From Streptomyces lasiicapitis (GTDB lineage Bacteria > Actinomycetota > Actinomycetes > Streptomycetales > Streptomycetaceae), in NCBI RefSeq assembly GCF_014646335.1, contig NZ_BMNG01000003.1, forward strand, positions 517,560 to 581,559: DNA of 64,000 bases, read 5' to 3'. Positions 57,195-64,000 of this stretch are shown piece by piece (positions within the stretch are counted from its first letter, which is position 1; every line of letters starts with the position of its first letter). The notes under the pieces were generated by a model, which saw nothing but the letters and a program-made list of their open reading frames with translations, had not been told where the DNA came from and did not search any database. Both the position numbers and the translations under genes were made by a program.

Positions 57195-58211
57195 CTACCT
57201 CACGAAGACGTCGGTCGGATCGTCCCGCTCGGCCATGGGCTCGCTCCGTGGTCTGCGGGCGCGGTAGGCGGTCCGGTACGCGGCGGGGGAGGAGCCGAGC
57301 TGGCTGCGGAAGTGTCCGCGCAGCGCGACCGGTGAGGTGAAGCCGCAGCGGCCCGCGATCTCGTCCACCGAGTACTCCGACGTCTCCAGGAGGCGCTGGG
57401 CCTGCAGCACCCGCTGGGTGATCAGCCACTGCAGCGGTGGGCTGCCGGTGAGCGAGCGGAACCTGCGGTCGAAGGTGCGCCTGCTCATGTAGGCCCGCGC
57501 GGCCAGCGTCTCCACGTCGAACTGCTGGTGCAGATGCGCCAGCGCCCAGGCGACCACCTCGGCCAGTGGATCGGCGCCGATCTCCTCGGGCAGCGACTGG
57601 CCCAGGTACCGCTCCTGCCCGCCCGGCCTTTGCGGCGGCACGACGAGCCTGCGGGCGATGGCGCCCGCGGCCTCACTGCCGTGGTCGGTGCGCACGATGT
57701 GCAGGCACAGGTCGATGTCCGCGGCGGTGCCCGCGGATGTCAGTACGTCCCCGTCGTCCACGAAGAGTTCGCGTGGCGCGACGTGTACCGAGGGATGGCG
57801 GTTGGCCAGCGTGGGCGCGTACATCCAGTGTGTCGTGGCGGGCCTGCCGTCGAGCAGTCCGGCGGCGGCCAGGGCGAAGGCGCCGGTGCACAGGCCGACG
57901 ACGCGGGCGCCCTCCTCGTGTGCGTGGCGCAGCGCGTCGAGGGCGTCCTCCGGTGGGGGCGAGGTGATCGACCGCCAGGCCGGCACGATCACGGTGCCCG
58001 CCCGCGCGAGGGCCTCCAGGCCGTGGGGCGCGGTGAGTTCGATCGCTCCCGTCGACCGCAGCGGGCCCTTCTCTCCGGCGCAGACCAGCAGGCGGTACCG
58101 GGGGACCCCGGCGTCCTGGCGGTCGACTCCGAACACGGAGAGCGGAATCGAGCTCTCGAAGATCGGCCCGCCGCTGAACAGCAGCACGGCGACGACGTCC
58201 TTGCGCCGCAT
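57195..58211 (-). CDS. AdpA-like GlxA-family transcriptional regulator
   Basis: A 338-aa regulator. Residues about 1-190 form a DJ-1/PfpI-like dimerisation domain (VVAVLLFSGGPIFESSIPLSVFGVDRQDAG, RVVGLCTGAFALAAAGLLDGRPATTHWMY). Residues about 225-320 form the AraC double helix-turn-helix (FDVETLAARAYMSRRTFDRRFRSLTGSPPLQWLI, YSVDEIAGRCGFTSPVALRGHFRSQLGSSPAAYR). These stretches are nearly those I remember of AdpA, the A-factor cascade activator. It differs in being shorter at both ends (AdpA is about 400 aa) and in having no TTA codon, whereas adpA genes carry a bldA-dependent TTA. Most likely an AdpA paralogue with similar DNA recognition. Confidence 0.85.
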   Translation of the reverse strand: MRRKDVVAVLLFSGGPIFESSIPLSVFGVDRQDAGVPRYRLLVCAGEKGPLRSTGAIELTAPHGLEALARAGTVIVPAWRSITSPPPEDALDALRHAHEEGARVVGLCTGAFALAAAGLLDGRPATTHWMYAPTLANRHPSVHVAPRELFVDDGDVLTSAGTAADIDLCLHIVRTDHGSEAAGAIARRLVVPPQRPGGQERYLGQSLPEEIGADPLAEVVAWALAHLHQQFDVETLAARAYMSRRTFDRRFRSLTGSPPLQWLITQRVLQAQRLLETSEYSVDEIAGRCGFTSPVALRGHFRSQLGSSPAAYRTAYRARRPRSEPMAERDDPTDVFVR

Positions 58212-58456
58212 CGCTCGCCTCCCTCATCACCACGTCGAGCCGCCCGTGGGCCTGACGCACAAGGTTACGTACCGTGCCGGGGCCGTGGCGGGGCCGGGGT
58301 CGGGGCGTGGCAGGGGCGCGGCGGGGGCGTGACAGGTCGGTGTCAGGGACGGGCGCGACCTTAGAGGCGTACCAAGTTCGGCCGGGCCAAGAACGGCTCG
58401 GCGGGACCGCCTTTCCATCCCGTACCAATGCAGCTTCTTGAGGAGCAGACATCATC

Positions 58457-58864
58457 ATGGCTATCACCCTTAACAACCAGGACAAGCTCACCCTTCAGAC
58501 CGCCGCCCACGGCGCCGTGTACCTGATGGCTTACGCCGCCGTCGCCCACTCGCCCCACCGGGCCGCCACCAACGGCAGCTTCGCCCTGTATTCGGCTACC
58601 GGCCAGGTCGGTCACGTGCTTGCCGAGAAGCCCAAGGGCATGAAGCTCAACGGCAAGTCCACGGCGGAGATCGCCGACGAGGTGCTGCCCGCGCTCACGG
58701 CCGCCATGGAGTTGCTGAAGAAGCAGGACCTCGCCGAGGCCGACAACTTCCGCAGCACCGTCGCCGTCGCCGTCGAGGCCGCCGCCCAGACCCGCAACGC
58801 CCAGCCCAGCCCCGCCCTCGCGGAGATGGCCCGCAAGATCACTCAGGCCGTCGACGCCGCCTGA
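58457..58864 (+). CDS. Small conserved hypothetical protein
   Basis: A 135-aa soluble alpha-helical protein (KLTLQTAAHGAVYLMAYAAVAHSPHRAATNG, then STAEIADEVLPALTAAMELLKKQDLAEADNFRSTVAVAVEAAAQ). No signal, membrane segment or catalytic motif. ATG at 58457 preceded by GAGGAG at about 11 nt. Its codon use is more biased to C-ending codons than its neighbours and it is followed by an unusually strong terminator, which suggests high expression. It is divergent from the AdpA-like gene across a 245-bp region. Function unknown. Confidence 0.75.
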   Translation: MAITLNNQDKLTLQTAAHGAVYLMAYAAVAHSPHRAATNGSFALYSATGQVGHVLAEKPKGMKLNGKSTAEIADEVLPALTAAMELLKKQDLAEADNFRSTVAVAVEAAAQTRNAQPSPALAEMARKITQAVDAA

Positions 58865-58875
58865 TGCGGGTTCCG

Positions 58876-58909
58876 GAGACCGGACAGAGCCGGCGCTCTG
58901 TCCGGTCTC
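58876..58909 (+). terminator. Strong intrinsic-type terminator
   Basis: A perfect 15-bp stem (58876-58890, GAGACCGGACAGAGC, with 58895-58909) and a CGGC loop, 12 bp after the stop of the gene at 58457. This is the strongest simple hairpin in the window; it lacks a U-tract. Confidence 0.85.
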
Positions 58910-59083
58910 GGCCGTGTGACCGGCATCTCATGGATCGCCGTCAATTGCCATGACCAGTAGGCATACAGAGGCTGCATAAGAGATGCAGAAGACCGGCTTG
59001 CGGGAGAAATTCCCCCTGTATGTAATTCCTGCGTCTACAAGTCATGTGCGATCAAGGGCACATGCTGCACGCAAGGTGGGGGA
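58910..59083 (+). promoter_or_regulatory. Locally AT-rich promoter region of the MFS gene
   Basis: A 174-bp gap, clearly less GC-rich than its surroundings. It contains two small inverted repeats (CTGCAT/ATGCAG at 58972-58988 and CATGTGC/GCACATG at 59043-59064). The second lies 20 bp before the MFS start and could be an operator, perhaps for the LysR protein encoded downstream. A 65-codon open frame here (58983-59180) overlaps the MFS gene and is not credible. Confidence 0.4.
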
Positions 59084-60322
59084 ATGCGCGAGAATCACTC
59101 GAAGGCACATGACGGTCGAGGGAAATTCATTCCGCTCCTCGCGCTCGGCACGTTCGCGCTCGGCGTGGACGCCTATGTGATGGCCGGACTGCTGCCCCAC
59201 GTCTCGGAGGACCTGCACGTCTCGGCGTCGTCGGCCGGACAGATGGTCACCGTCTTCACGCTCTGCTACGCACTGGGCGGGCCAATTTTCGCCACGCTGC
59301 TGGCCAAGCGGTCGGCGAAGGTGGTGCTCGGTGTGGCGCTGCTGGTCTTCACGGTCGGCAACGCGCTCACCGCCCTCGCGCCCACGCTGTGGGTCCTGTT
59401 GGTCTCCCGCGCGGTGGCAGGCGTCGGCGCCGGTGTGTACTCACCCATCGCCGCCGCCACGGCAGCGGGCCTCACCACTCCGGAGCGGCGCGGCCGCGCG
59501 CTCGCCACCGTCATGGGCGGACTGAGCATCGGCACCGTCATCGGCGTCCCCGTCGGCATGCTCCTCGCCTCGCACATCGGGTGGCGCGGCACGCTGTGGC
59601 TGATCACCGCCCTCGGCGTGGTCGCCCTGGTCGGCATCGTGCGGCTGCCGAAGATCGAGGTGAGTCCGCCGCCTCCGCTGGGGCGGCGGGTGCGCGCCCT
59701 CGCCGGTGGCCGGATCGCGGGCATCGTCACCGTCTCGCTGCTGGGCGGCATCGCCAGCCTCGGTCTGTACACCTACCTCGCCGAGTTCCTCGTCGACGCC
59801 GCGCACACCGATCAGACGGTCTGGGCCATGTGGGCCTGGGGCGCGGGAGGCATCGTCGGCAGCCTCCTCATCGGGCCCGTCGTGGACCGGACCCGGCGTC
59901 CCTTCACCGCGGTCACCTGCGTCCTGGTGCTCATCGTGGCCAGCCAGTTGGTCCTGCCCGCCGCCGCGCACGCCGCCGCGGCCTGGGCGGTCGTCCCGCT
60001 CGTGATCTGGGGCGCGGCCGGATGGGCCGTACAGGTGCCGCAGCAGCACCAGCTCATCGCGGCCCAGCCGGAGCAGCCCACCATCGCCGTCTCGCTCAAC
60101 AGCTCCGCCGTCTACCTCGGCAGCGGTATCGGGTCCGCGCTCGGCGGCGTCGTCCTGGGCCTGGGCGCCACCCCGGCCGCGCTGCCGTACTACACGGGCG
60201 CGCTCACGGTGGTCGCCCTCGTGCTGCACCTGACCGTGGTGCGCGGAGCCGTCAGGCGAGGGGCGGACGCCACCACATCGGAGGGCGCCGTCACCACGGA
60301 GCCCACCGCCACAACCCCCTGA
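59084..60322 (+). CDS. Major facilitator superfamily exporter (DHA1, arabinose-efflux type)
   Basis: A 412-aa transporter with about 12 hydrophobic segments. The first helix is FIPLLALGTFALGVDAYVMAGLLPHVSEDLHVS, with the family motif FATLLAKRSAKVVLGVALLVFTVGNALTA and the antiporter-type RAVAGVGAGVYSPIAAATAAGLTTPERRGRALA. The DAYVMAGLLP motif is typical of drug:H+ antiporters in the AraJ/PbuE-like branch. ATG at 59084 after GGTGGGGG. A LysR-type gene follows in the same direction after 38 bp, so the two probably form a small regulated export unit. Substrate unknown. Confidence 0.88.
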   Translation: MRENHSKAHDGRGKFIPLLALGTFALGVDAYVMAGLLPHVSEDLHVSASSAGQMVTVFTLCYALGGPIFATLLAKRSAKVVLGVALLVFTVGNALTALAPTLWVLLVSRAVAGVGAGVYSPIAAATAAGLTTPERRGRALATVMGGLSIGTVIGVPVGMLLASHIGWRGTLWLITALGVVALVGIVRLPKIEVSPPPPLGRRVRALAGGRIAGIVTVSLLGGIASLGLYTYLAEFLVDAAHTDQTVWAMWAWGAGGIVGSLLIGPVVDRTRRPFTAVTCVLVLIVASQLVLPAAAHAAAAWAVVPLVIWGAAGWAVQVPQQHQLIAAQPEQPTIAVSLNSSAVYLGSGIGSALGGVVLGLGATPAALPYYTGALTVVALVLHLTVVRGAVRRGADATTSEGAVTTEPTATTP

Positions 60323-60360
60323 CCTGGGAAGACAGCCACCGCTGACTAGAATTGGCCCCC

Positions 60361-61263
60361 ATGGACATCGGTTTGCAGCATCTGCGGTGCTTTCTCACCC
60401 TGGCCGAGGAACAGCACTTCACCTGGGCCGCCGACCGTCTCGGCATCTCCCAGCCCACCCTCAGCCGGCACATCCAGCGTCTGGAGGGCGTGCTCGGCCA
60501 GGCACTGGTGGACCGCAGCACCCGCCACCCCCGCCTCACCGCGGAGGGGCACCGCCTGCGAGCCGAGCTCCAAGTCCTGCTGCCCCGACTGGAATCCGCG
60601 CTCCGGCCCGCCGAGCCGCAGTCCACGCTGCGCCTCGGCTACGCCTGGGGCTTCCCCCTCCGGCGCGGCCGCCAGGCCCTTGCCACGCTGGAGGAGCGGC
60701 ACCTCGTCCCCGTACGGACCGTGCGCAGGGACGACCGCACCGCCGGACTGCGCGACGGCGCCGTCGACGCGGCCCTGCTCTGGGGGACCGTCAGCGATCC
60801 GCGCCTGATCACCACCGAGATCCTGCGCGAGCCGCGCATCGCGGCGATCTCCCGGAGATCCACCCTCGCCGTGCGCGACCGCGTCACCTGGCGCGACCTC
60901 GGGCACCGCTGTCTCGTCGTCAACACCGTCAGCGGCACGCTCTCCCCGCGGGACTGGCCGGCCGGGGCCGCCCCCGAGATCGGCGCGGAGACCTCCAACA
61001 TCGAGGAGTACCTCCACGCCGTCGCCGCCCGCCGCGGTGTCGGCGTGCTCCCGGTGTCGGTGGCCGAGCAGCACCCGGACCCGGACATCCTGTACGTCCC
61101 GCTCACCGGCGCCCCGCCCGCCGTCCTCACCTACGCCCACCCCCGCGCCGCCCCCCACCCCCACGCCGCGACCCTGGGCCGGGTCCTCCGCCAGGACCGG
61201 ACCGGCGAGGGACCGGCCTTGCCGTGCCACCCGGGTGCCCGAGTAGGGTCGGTGGCTGCGTGA
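60361..61263 (+). CDS. LysR family transcriptional regulator
   Basis: A 300-aa regulator. The N-terminal winged helix-turn-helix (about 1-60: LQHLRCFLTLAEEQHFTWAADRLGISQPTLSRHIQRLEGVLGQALVDRS) is canonical. The C-terminal part is a periplasmic-binding-like effector domain (STLRLGYAWGFPL, DAALLWGTVSDPRL, VAARRGVGVLPVSVA). ATG at 60361 is preferred to a TTG three codons upstream. It is co-directional with the MFS gene and the likely controller of it. Effector unknown. Confidence 0.87.
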   Translation: MDIGLQHLRCFLTLAEEQHFTWAADRLGISQPTLSRHIQRLEGVLGQALVDRSTRHPRLTAEGHRLRAELQVLLPRLESALRPAEPQSTLRLGYAWGFPLRRGRQALATLEERHLVPVRTVRRDDRTAGLRDGAVDAALLWGTVSDPRLITTEILREPRIAAISRRSTLAVRDRVTWRDLGHRCLVVNTVSGTLSPRDWPAGAAPEIGAETSNIEEYLHAVAARRGVGVLPVSVAEQHPDPDILYVPLTGAPPAVLTYAHPRAAPHPHAATLGRVLRQDRTGEGPALPCHPGARVGSVAA

Positions 61264-61321
61264 CGGCCGACGGCCGCACACCGGTCCTGTGGCCCTGATG
61301 AGGGCGGATGCGTACGTGGCC

Positions 61322-61381
61322 TTCCCGGCCCCACCCGGGAAGGGCGCGGCACATGCGCGCGTACGGGAACTCCGTACGCGC
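61322..61381 (+). other. Two hairpins in the 230-bp leader before the matA-like gene
   Basis: TTCCCGG/CCGGGAA (61322-61341) and GCGCGTACGG/CCGTACGCGC (61357-61381, 10-bp perfect stem, GAACT loop). They lie between the LysR stop and the matA-like start and could terminate the former or form a structured 5' leader for the latter. No known riboswitch class is recognised. Confidence 0.45.
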
Positions 61382-61493
61382 CGGGCACCGGGATGCGGTT
61401 CCTGACGTCTCACGGGCAGCACGGCGGACCCCCGGGCCCGCACCCCCCACATACAAAGAGCCGCGCGTGCGCGGCCGCAGATCAGGAGCACCA

Positions 61494-61832
61494 GTGCAGG
61501 GCACCCCCCACATAGCCAGCACACCGCACGACGGGCGATGGTCGCCCGTACCCCCTGCCCGCGGGGAGCAGCACCCGGCGCGGCGACCTCGGGCCGCCGA
61601 GCCCCGACTGCCCGTCTTCATCGACGAGTCGGGCCTGCGCAGGCGGACGCTGCAAGGCGTGGCGCTGCTCGTGGGCTGTGCCTGCGTCGGGTATCTGCTG
61701 TTCGTCGGCGCGGTGGTCAGCGGACTCCGGGAGCCCGTCGGCACGCGTCCGCCGAGTACGAACGGTCCCGCGCCTGCCGACCGCCCGGACACCGACAGAT
61801 CCGCCCCGTCGGCCGGAGGCCCGAGGCAGTGA
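61494..61832 (+). CDS. matA: Small membrane protein, MatA-like
   Basis: A 112-aa protein with one transmembrane segment (about 62-82: TLQGVALLVGCACVGYLLFVGAVVSGL) between a Pro/Arg-rich cytoplasmic N-terminus and a Pro/Ala-rich outer tail. The GTG at 61494 has AGGAG 5 nt upstream. It overlaps the next gene by 4 bp (GTGA). A small membrane protein coupled to a deacetylase-glycosyltransferase fusion is the arrangement of matA-matB, which make an extracellular glycan (poly-N-acetylglucosamine-like) that holds Streptomyces pellets together. The symbol is assigned by this context, not by strong sequence identity. Confidence 0.65.
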   Translation: MQGTPHIASTPHDGRWSPVPPARGEQHPARRPRAAEPRLPVFIDESGLRRRTLQGVALLVGCACVGYLLFVGAVVSGLREPVGTRPPSTNGPAPADRPDTDRSAPSAGGPRQ

Positions 61833-63925
61833 GCCCGCGCGCCGCTGTCCGCCGCCCGCCGCGCGGACACTGGCTCGTCCTCCTGCTCGTTCTCCTCGTG
61901 GTCGCCGTCGCCCTCCTCTTCGAGGGCTGGACGACCCACCAGGTCGACGCCGCGCGCACCAAGCCGCCGTGCACCCGGCCGATCCCGCGCGAGGCGGACG
62001 ACGGCAAGCCGCTGCTGACGTTCGGCCCGAAGGGCGTCGCCACCGCGGGCATGCCGCCGGGGACCGCCGCGCTCACCTTCGACGGCGGGCCCGACCCGGT
62101 GTGGACGCCGCGCCTGCTCGACCTGCTGCGCAGGCACCACGCGCGGGCGACCTTCTTCGTCTACGGGAAGGACGCGGCCCGGCACCCGGAGCTGACGCGG
62201 CGGATCCTGCACGAGGGCCACGAGATCGGCTCGTACACGTACAGCGGAGGCGACTTCGGCGTCGCGTCGCCGCTGCGCGCGAAGCTGGAACTGTCGCTCA
62301 CCCAGAGCGCCCTCGCGGGTGCGGCGGGCGTCAACACGACGCTGCTCCGGCTGCCGCACACCACGGCCGCCGACACGCTCTGCGGCCCCCAGTGGCCGGC
62401 CGCGAAGCGCGCGGCGGAGCAGGGGTACCTGGTCGTCGCCTCCGACCGCAAGGCCCGCAAGCCGTGGCGCGGAGTGGTCACGCAGCACAGCCAGACCGAC
62501 CTGGGCTACCACGAAGCGGAGGATCTGCTGCGGGACCGCAGGGTGAAGCGGTTCACCACCGTCAGCGGCGGGCTCGGCCGCCCCTCCTTCGTCGCACAGG
62601 TCCCCCTCGCCCAGGAGATCAAGGGCGAGGGCCTGATCTGGACGCAGCGGCTCGGGCGCACCTTCCTCACCGTGATGGTGTGGACGCTGACCCTCGCGGG
62701 CGTCCTCGGCGTCCTGCGGATGCTCCTGTTCGCGCTGTTCGCCCGGCTCCACGTGCGCAGGTTGCGCCGCTACCGGCCCGGCGCGCCACGCCTTCGCGAG
62801 GTGCGGGACCCGGTCACGGTCCTGGTGCCCGCGTACAACGAAGAGGCGGGCATCGCCGCCACCGTCTACTCACTGCTCGCCTCCACCCACCCGCACTTCC
62901 AGGTCATCGTCATCGACGACGGCTCGACCGACGCCACCGCCGACATCGCCGAGTCCGTCGCCGACGCCGACCCGCGGGTGACGGTGATCCGGCAGCCCAA
63001 CGGCGGCAAGCCGAGCGCCCTCAACACCGGTCTGGCGCACGCCCGTTACGACATCGTCGTGATGGTCGACGCGGACACCATCTTCGAACCCGAGGCGCTC
63101 GCCCGCCTCGTCCAGCCGCTTGCCCACCCGGCCGTCGGCGCGGTCAGCGGCAACACCAAGGTCGGCAACCGGCGCAGCCTGATGGGCAAATGGCAGCACC
63201 TGGAGTACGTGCTCGGCTTCAACCTCGACCGGCGGATGTTCGAGGTCCTGGAGTGCATGCCGACGGTGCCGGGGGCGATCGGCGCCTTCCGCAGGGACGC
63301 GCTGATGGGCGTCGGCGGCGTCAGCGACGAGACCCTCGCCGAGGACACCGACCTCACGATGGCGCTCTGGCGGGCCGGCTGGCGCGTCGTCTACGAGGAG
63401 TCGGCGGTCGCCTGGACCGAAGTGCCCAGCACCGTGCGGCAGTTGTGGCGGCAGCGCTACCGCTGGTGCTACGGCACCCTCCAGGCGATGTGGAAGCACC
63501 GGCGGGCGGTGGTGGAGGTCGGCCCCGCCGGACGCTTCGGCCGTCGTGTGCTGCTCTACGTCACGCTGTTCCAGATCGTGCTGCCGCTGTGCGCACCGGT
63601 CGTCGACATGTTCGCCCTGTTCGGGGCGCTGTTCCGGGATCCGGTGGAGGCGGCCCTCGTCTGGTTCGGGTTCCTGTCCGTCCAGTTGGTCACCGCCGCG
63701 TACGCGCTGCGGCTCGACCGTGAACGGCTGCGCGTGCTGTGGGTGCTTCCGCTCCAGCAGTTCGTCTACCGGCAGTTGATGTACCTGGTGGTCATCCACT
63801 CCGTGACGACGGCGCTGCTCGGCACCCGGCTGAAGTGGCACAGCATGAAGCGCACCGGGACCGCCGATCCGTATCTGCTGGAAGCGCCGCCCGAAGAGGC
63901 GCGGCAGAGCCTGCAAGGGAGTTGA
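61829..63925 (+). CDS. matB: Bifunctional polysaccharide deacetylase/GT2 glycosyltransferase, MatB-like
   Basis: A 698-aa membrane protein. TM1 about 14-32, then an extracytoplasmic NodB-like domain (about 75-260), TM at about 285-310, a cytoplasmic family 2 glycosyltransferase (VTVLVPAYNEEAG, VIVIDDGSTD, VMVDADT, LAEDTDLT, QRYRW) and C-terminal membrane helices. All processive-synthase motifs (D, DxD, TED, QxxRW) are present, so glycan synthesis should work. The deacetylase looks inactive: motif 1 is TFDGG (second Asp replaced by G86) and motif 2 reads GSYTYSGGD, with Y136 and G140 where the two zinc-binding His should be. GTG at 61829 overlaps the matA-like stop. Confidence 0.85.
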   Translation: MSPRAAVRRPPRGHWLVLLLVLLVVAVALLFEGWTTHQVDAARTKPPCTRPIPREADDGKPLLTFGPKGVATAGMPPGTAALTFDGGPDPVWTPRLLDLLRRHHARATFFVYGKDAARHPELTRRILHEGHEIGSYTYSGGDFGVASPLRAKLELSLTQSALAGAAGVNTTLLRLPHTTAADTLCGPQWPAAKRAAEQGYLVVASDRKARKPWRGVVTQHSQTDLGYHEAEDLLRDRRVKRFTTVSGGLGRPSFVAQVPLAQEIKGEGLIWTQRLGRTFLTVMVWTLTLAGVLGVLRMLLFALFARLHVRRLRRYRPGAPRLREVRDPVTVLVPAYNEEAGIAATVYSLLASTHPHFQVIVIDDGSTDATADIAESVADADPRVTVIRQPNGGKPSALNTGLAHARYDIVVMVDADTIFEPEALARLVQPLAHPAVGAVSGNTKVGNRRSLMGKWQHLEYVLGFNLDRRMFEVLECMPTVPGAIGAFRRDALMGVGGVSDETLAEDTDLTMALWRAGWRVVYEESAVAWTEVPSTVRQLWRQRYRWCYGTLQAMWKHRRAVVEVGPAGRFGRRVLLYVTLFQIVLPLCAPVVDMFALFGALFRDPVEAALVWFGFLSVQLVTAAYALRLDRERLRVLWVLPLQQFVYRQLMYLVVIHSVTTALLGTRLKWHSMKRTGTADPYLLEAPPEEARQSLQGS

Positions 63926-63927
63926 CC

Positions 63928-64000
63928 ATGACGGAACCGGAATCGGCCATGAGAGGACCGGAGTTGGCCATCGCGGCTCCAGACCCGGCCCCTGCCCCGG
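63928..64000 (+). CDS. Start of an unidentified ORF (partial)
   Basis: An ATG 2 bp after the MatB-like stop opens a frame that runs off the window; only 24 codons are visible (MTEPESAMRGPELAIAAPDP and on), acidic and Pro/Ala-rich. Tight spacing implies it belongs to the same operon. Too little sequence to name it. Confidence 0.5.
   Translation, partial: MTEPESAMRGPELAIAAPDPAPAP

Noticed and set aside
58983..59180. 65-codon open frame overlapping the MFS gene
   Set aside because: No ribosome site, overlaps the MFS start by about 100 bp in another frame, and has no conserved-looking features.
61295..61301. CTGATGA, the conserved core of a hammerhead ribozyme
   Set aside because: No GAAA partner core or flanking helices at suitable distance; a chance heptamer.

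Overview
The window is high-GC actinobacterial DNA and reads as a Streptomyces chromosome. The evidence is very strong G/C bias at third codon positions, frequent GTG/TTG starts, GTGA/TAATG-type overlaps, DmdR/IdeR-type iron boxes, an AdpA-like regulator, a sortase LAxTG substrate, a MatAB-like locus and intergenic repeats typical of the genus. I see no rRNA, tRNA, CRISPR array, insertion sequence or prophage.

Layout. 1-8 kb: a truncated GAF-domain regulator, an AidB-like flavoprotein divergent from a BrkB/YihY membrane protein, an NmrA-type oxidoreductase divergent from two AraC regulators, a VOC protein and a Nudix hydrolase. 7.7-13 kb: a cupin-like protein and a membrane-anchored toroid protein separated by a perfect 24-bp inverted repeat, then a GH2 beta-galactosidase. 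13-16 kb: a short leader ORF, an RsgA GTPase, and an AdaA-AlkA fusion whose glycosylase active site looks damaged. 16-19 kb: an iron-box-controlled pair (a secreted Ig-fold protein and a sortase-anchored propeller protein) and a PPOX flavoenzyme. 19-32 kb: a GH95-type hydrolase, DUF456, a LuxR-type regulator, a repeat-rich PP2C-like protein, a PoxB-like pyruvate oxidase, a PEP-mutase family protein, a GH38 alpha-mannosidase and an anti-sigma-type ATPase. 32-36 kb: DUF2637, an iron-boxed FhuF-like reductase, a GntR regulator and a hypothetical protein.

36.5-45.5 kb is a coherent purine-catabolism locus: a PucR regulator divergent from three xanthine dehydrogenase subunits (FAD, 2Fe-2S, Mo), followed by an NCS2 purine permease and the XdhC maturation factor. 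45.5-49.4 kb holds an SDR divergent from a TetR regulator, a P450 and a NodB-type lipoprotein.

The most interesting segment is 49.4-52.2 kb, a compact and apparently undescribed RiPP-like cassette. It contains a 58-aa precursor ending in Cys-x3-Cys-Gly-Gly with an in-frame TTA (bldA) codon, a radical SAM enzyme with a SPASM/twitch-like tail, and a translationally coupled helical-repeat protein. A secreted S33-type peptidase and a two-component system follow. A perfect 19-bp palindrome upstream shares its 11-nt core with a palindrome in the TetR/SDR promoter region 2.9 kb away, which suggests common control.

56-64 kb: a hypothetical protein, an AdpA-like regulator without a TTA codon, a small conserved protein with a strong terminator, an MFS exporter with a LysR regulator, and a MatA/MatB-like pair for extracellular glycan whose deacetylase domain has lost its metal ligands. 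A new ORF begins at the right edge.

All calls come from reading the sequence and remembered family motifs; no database search was run.
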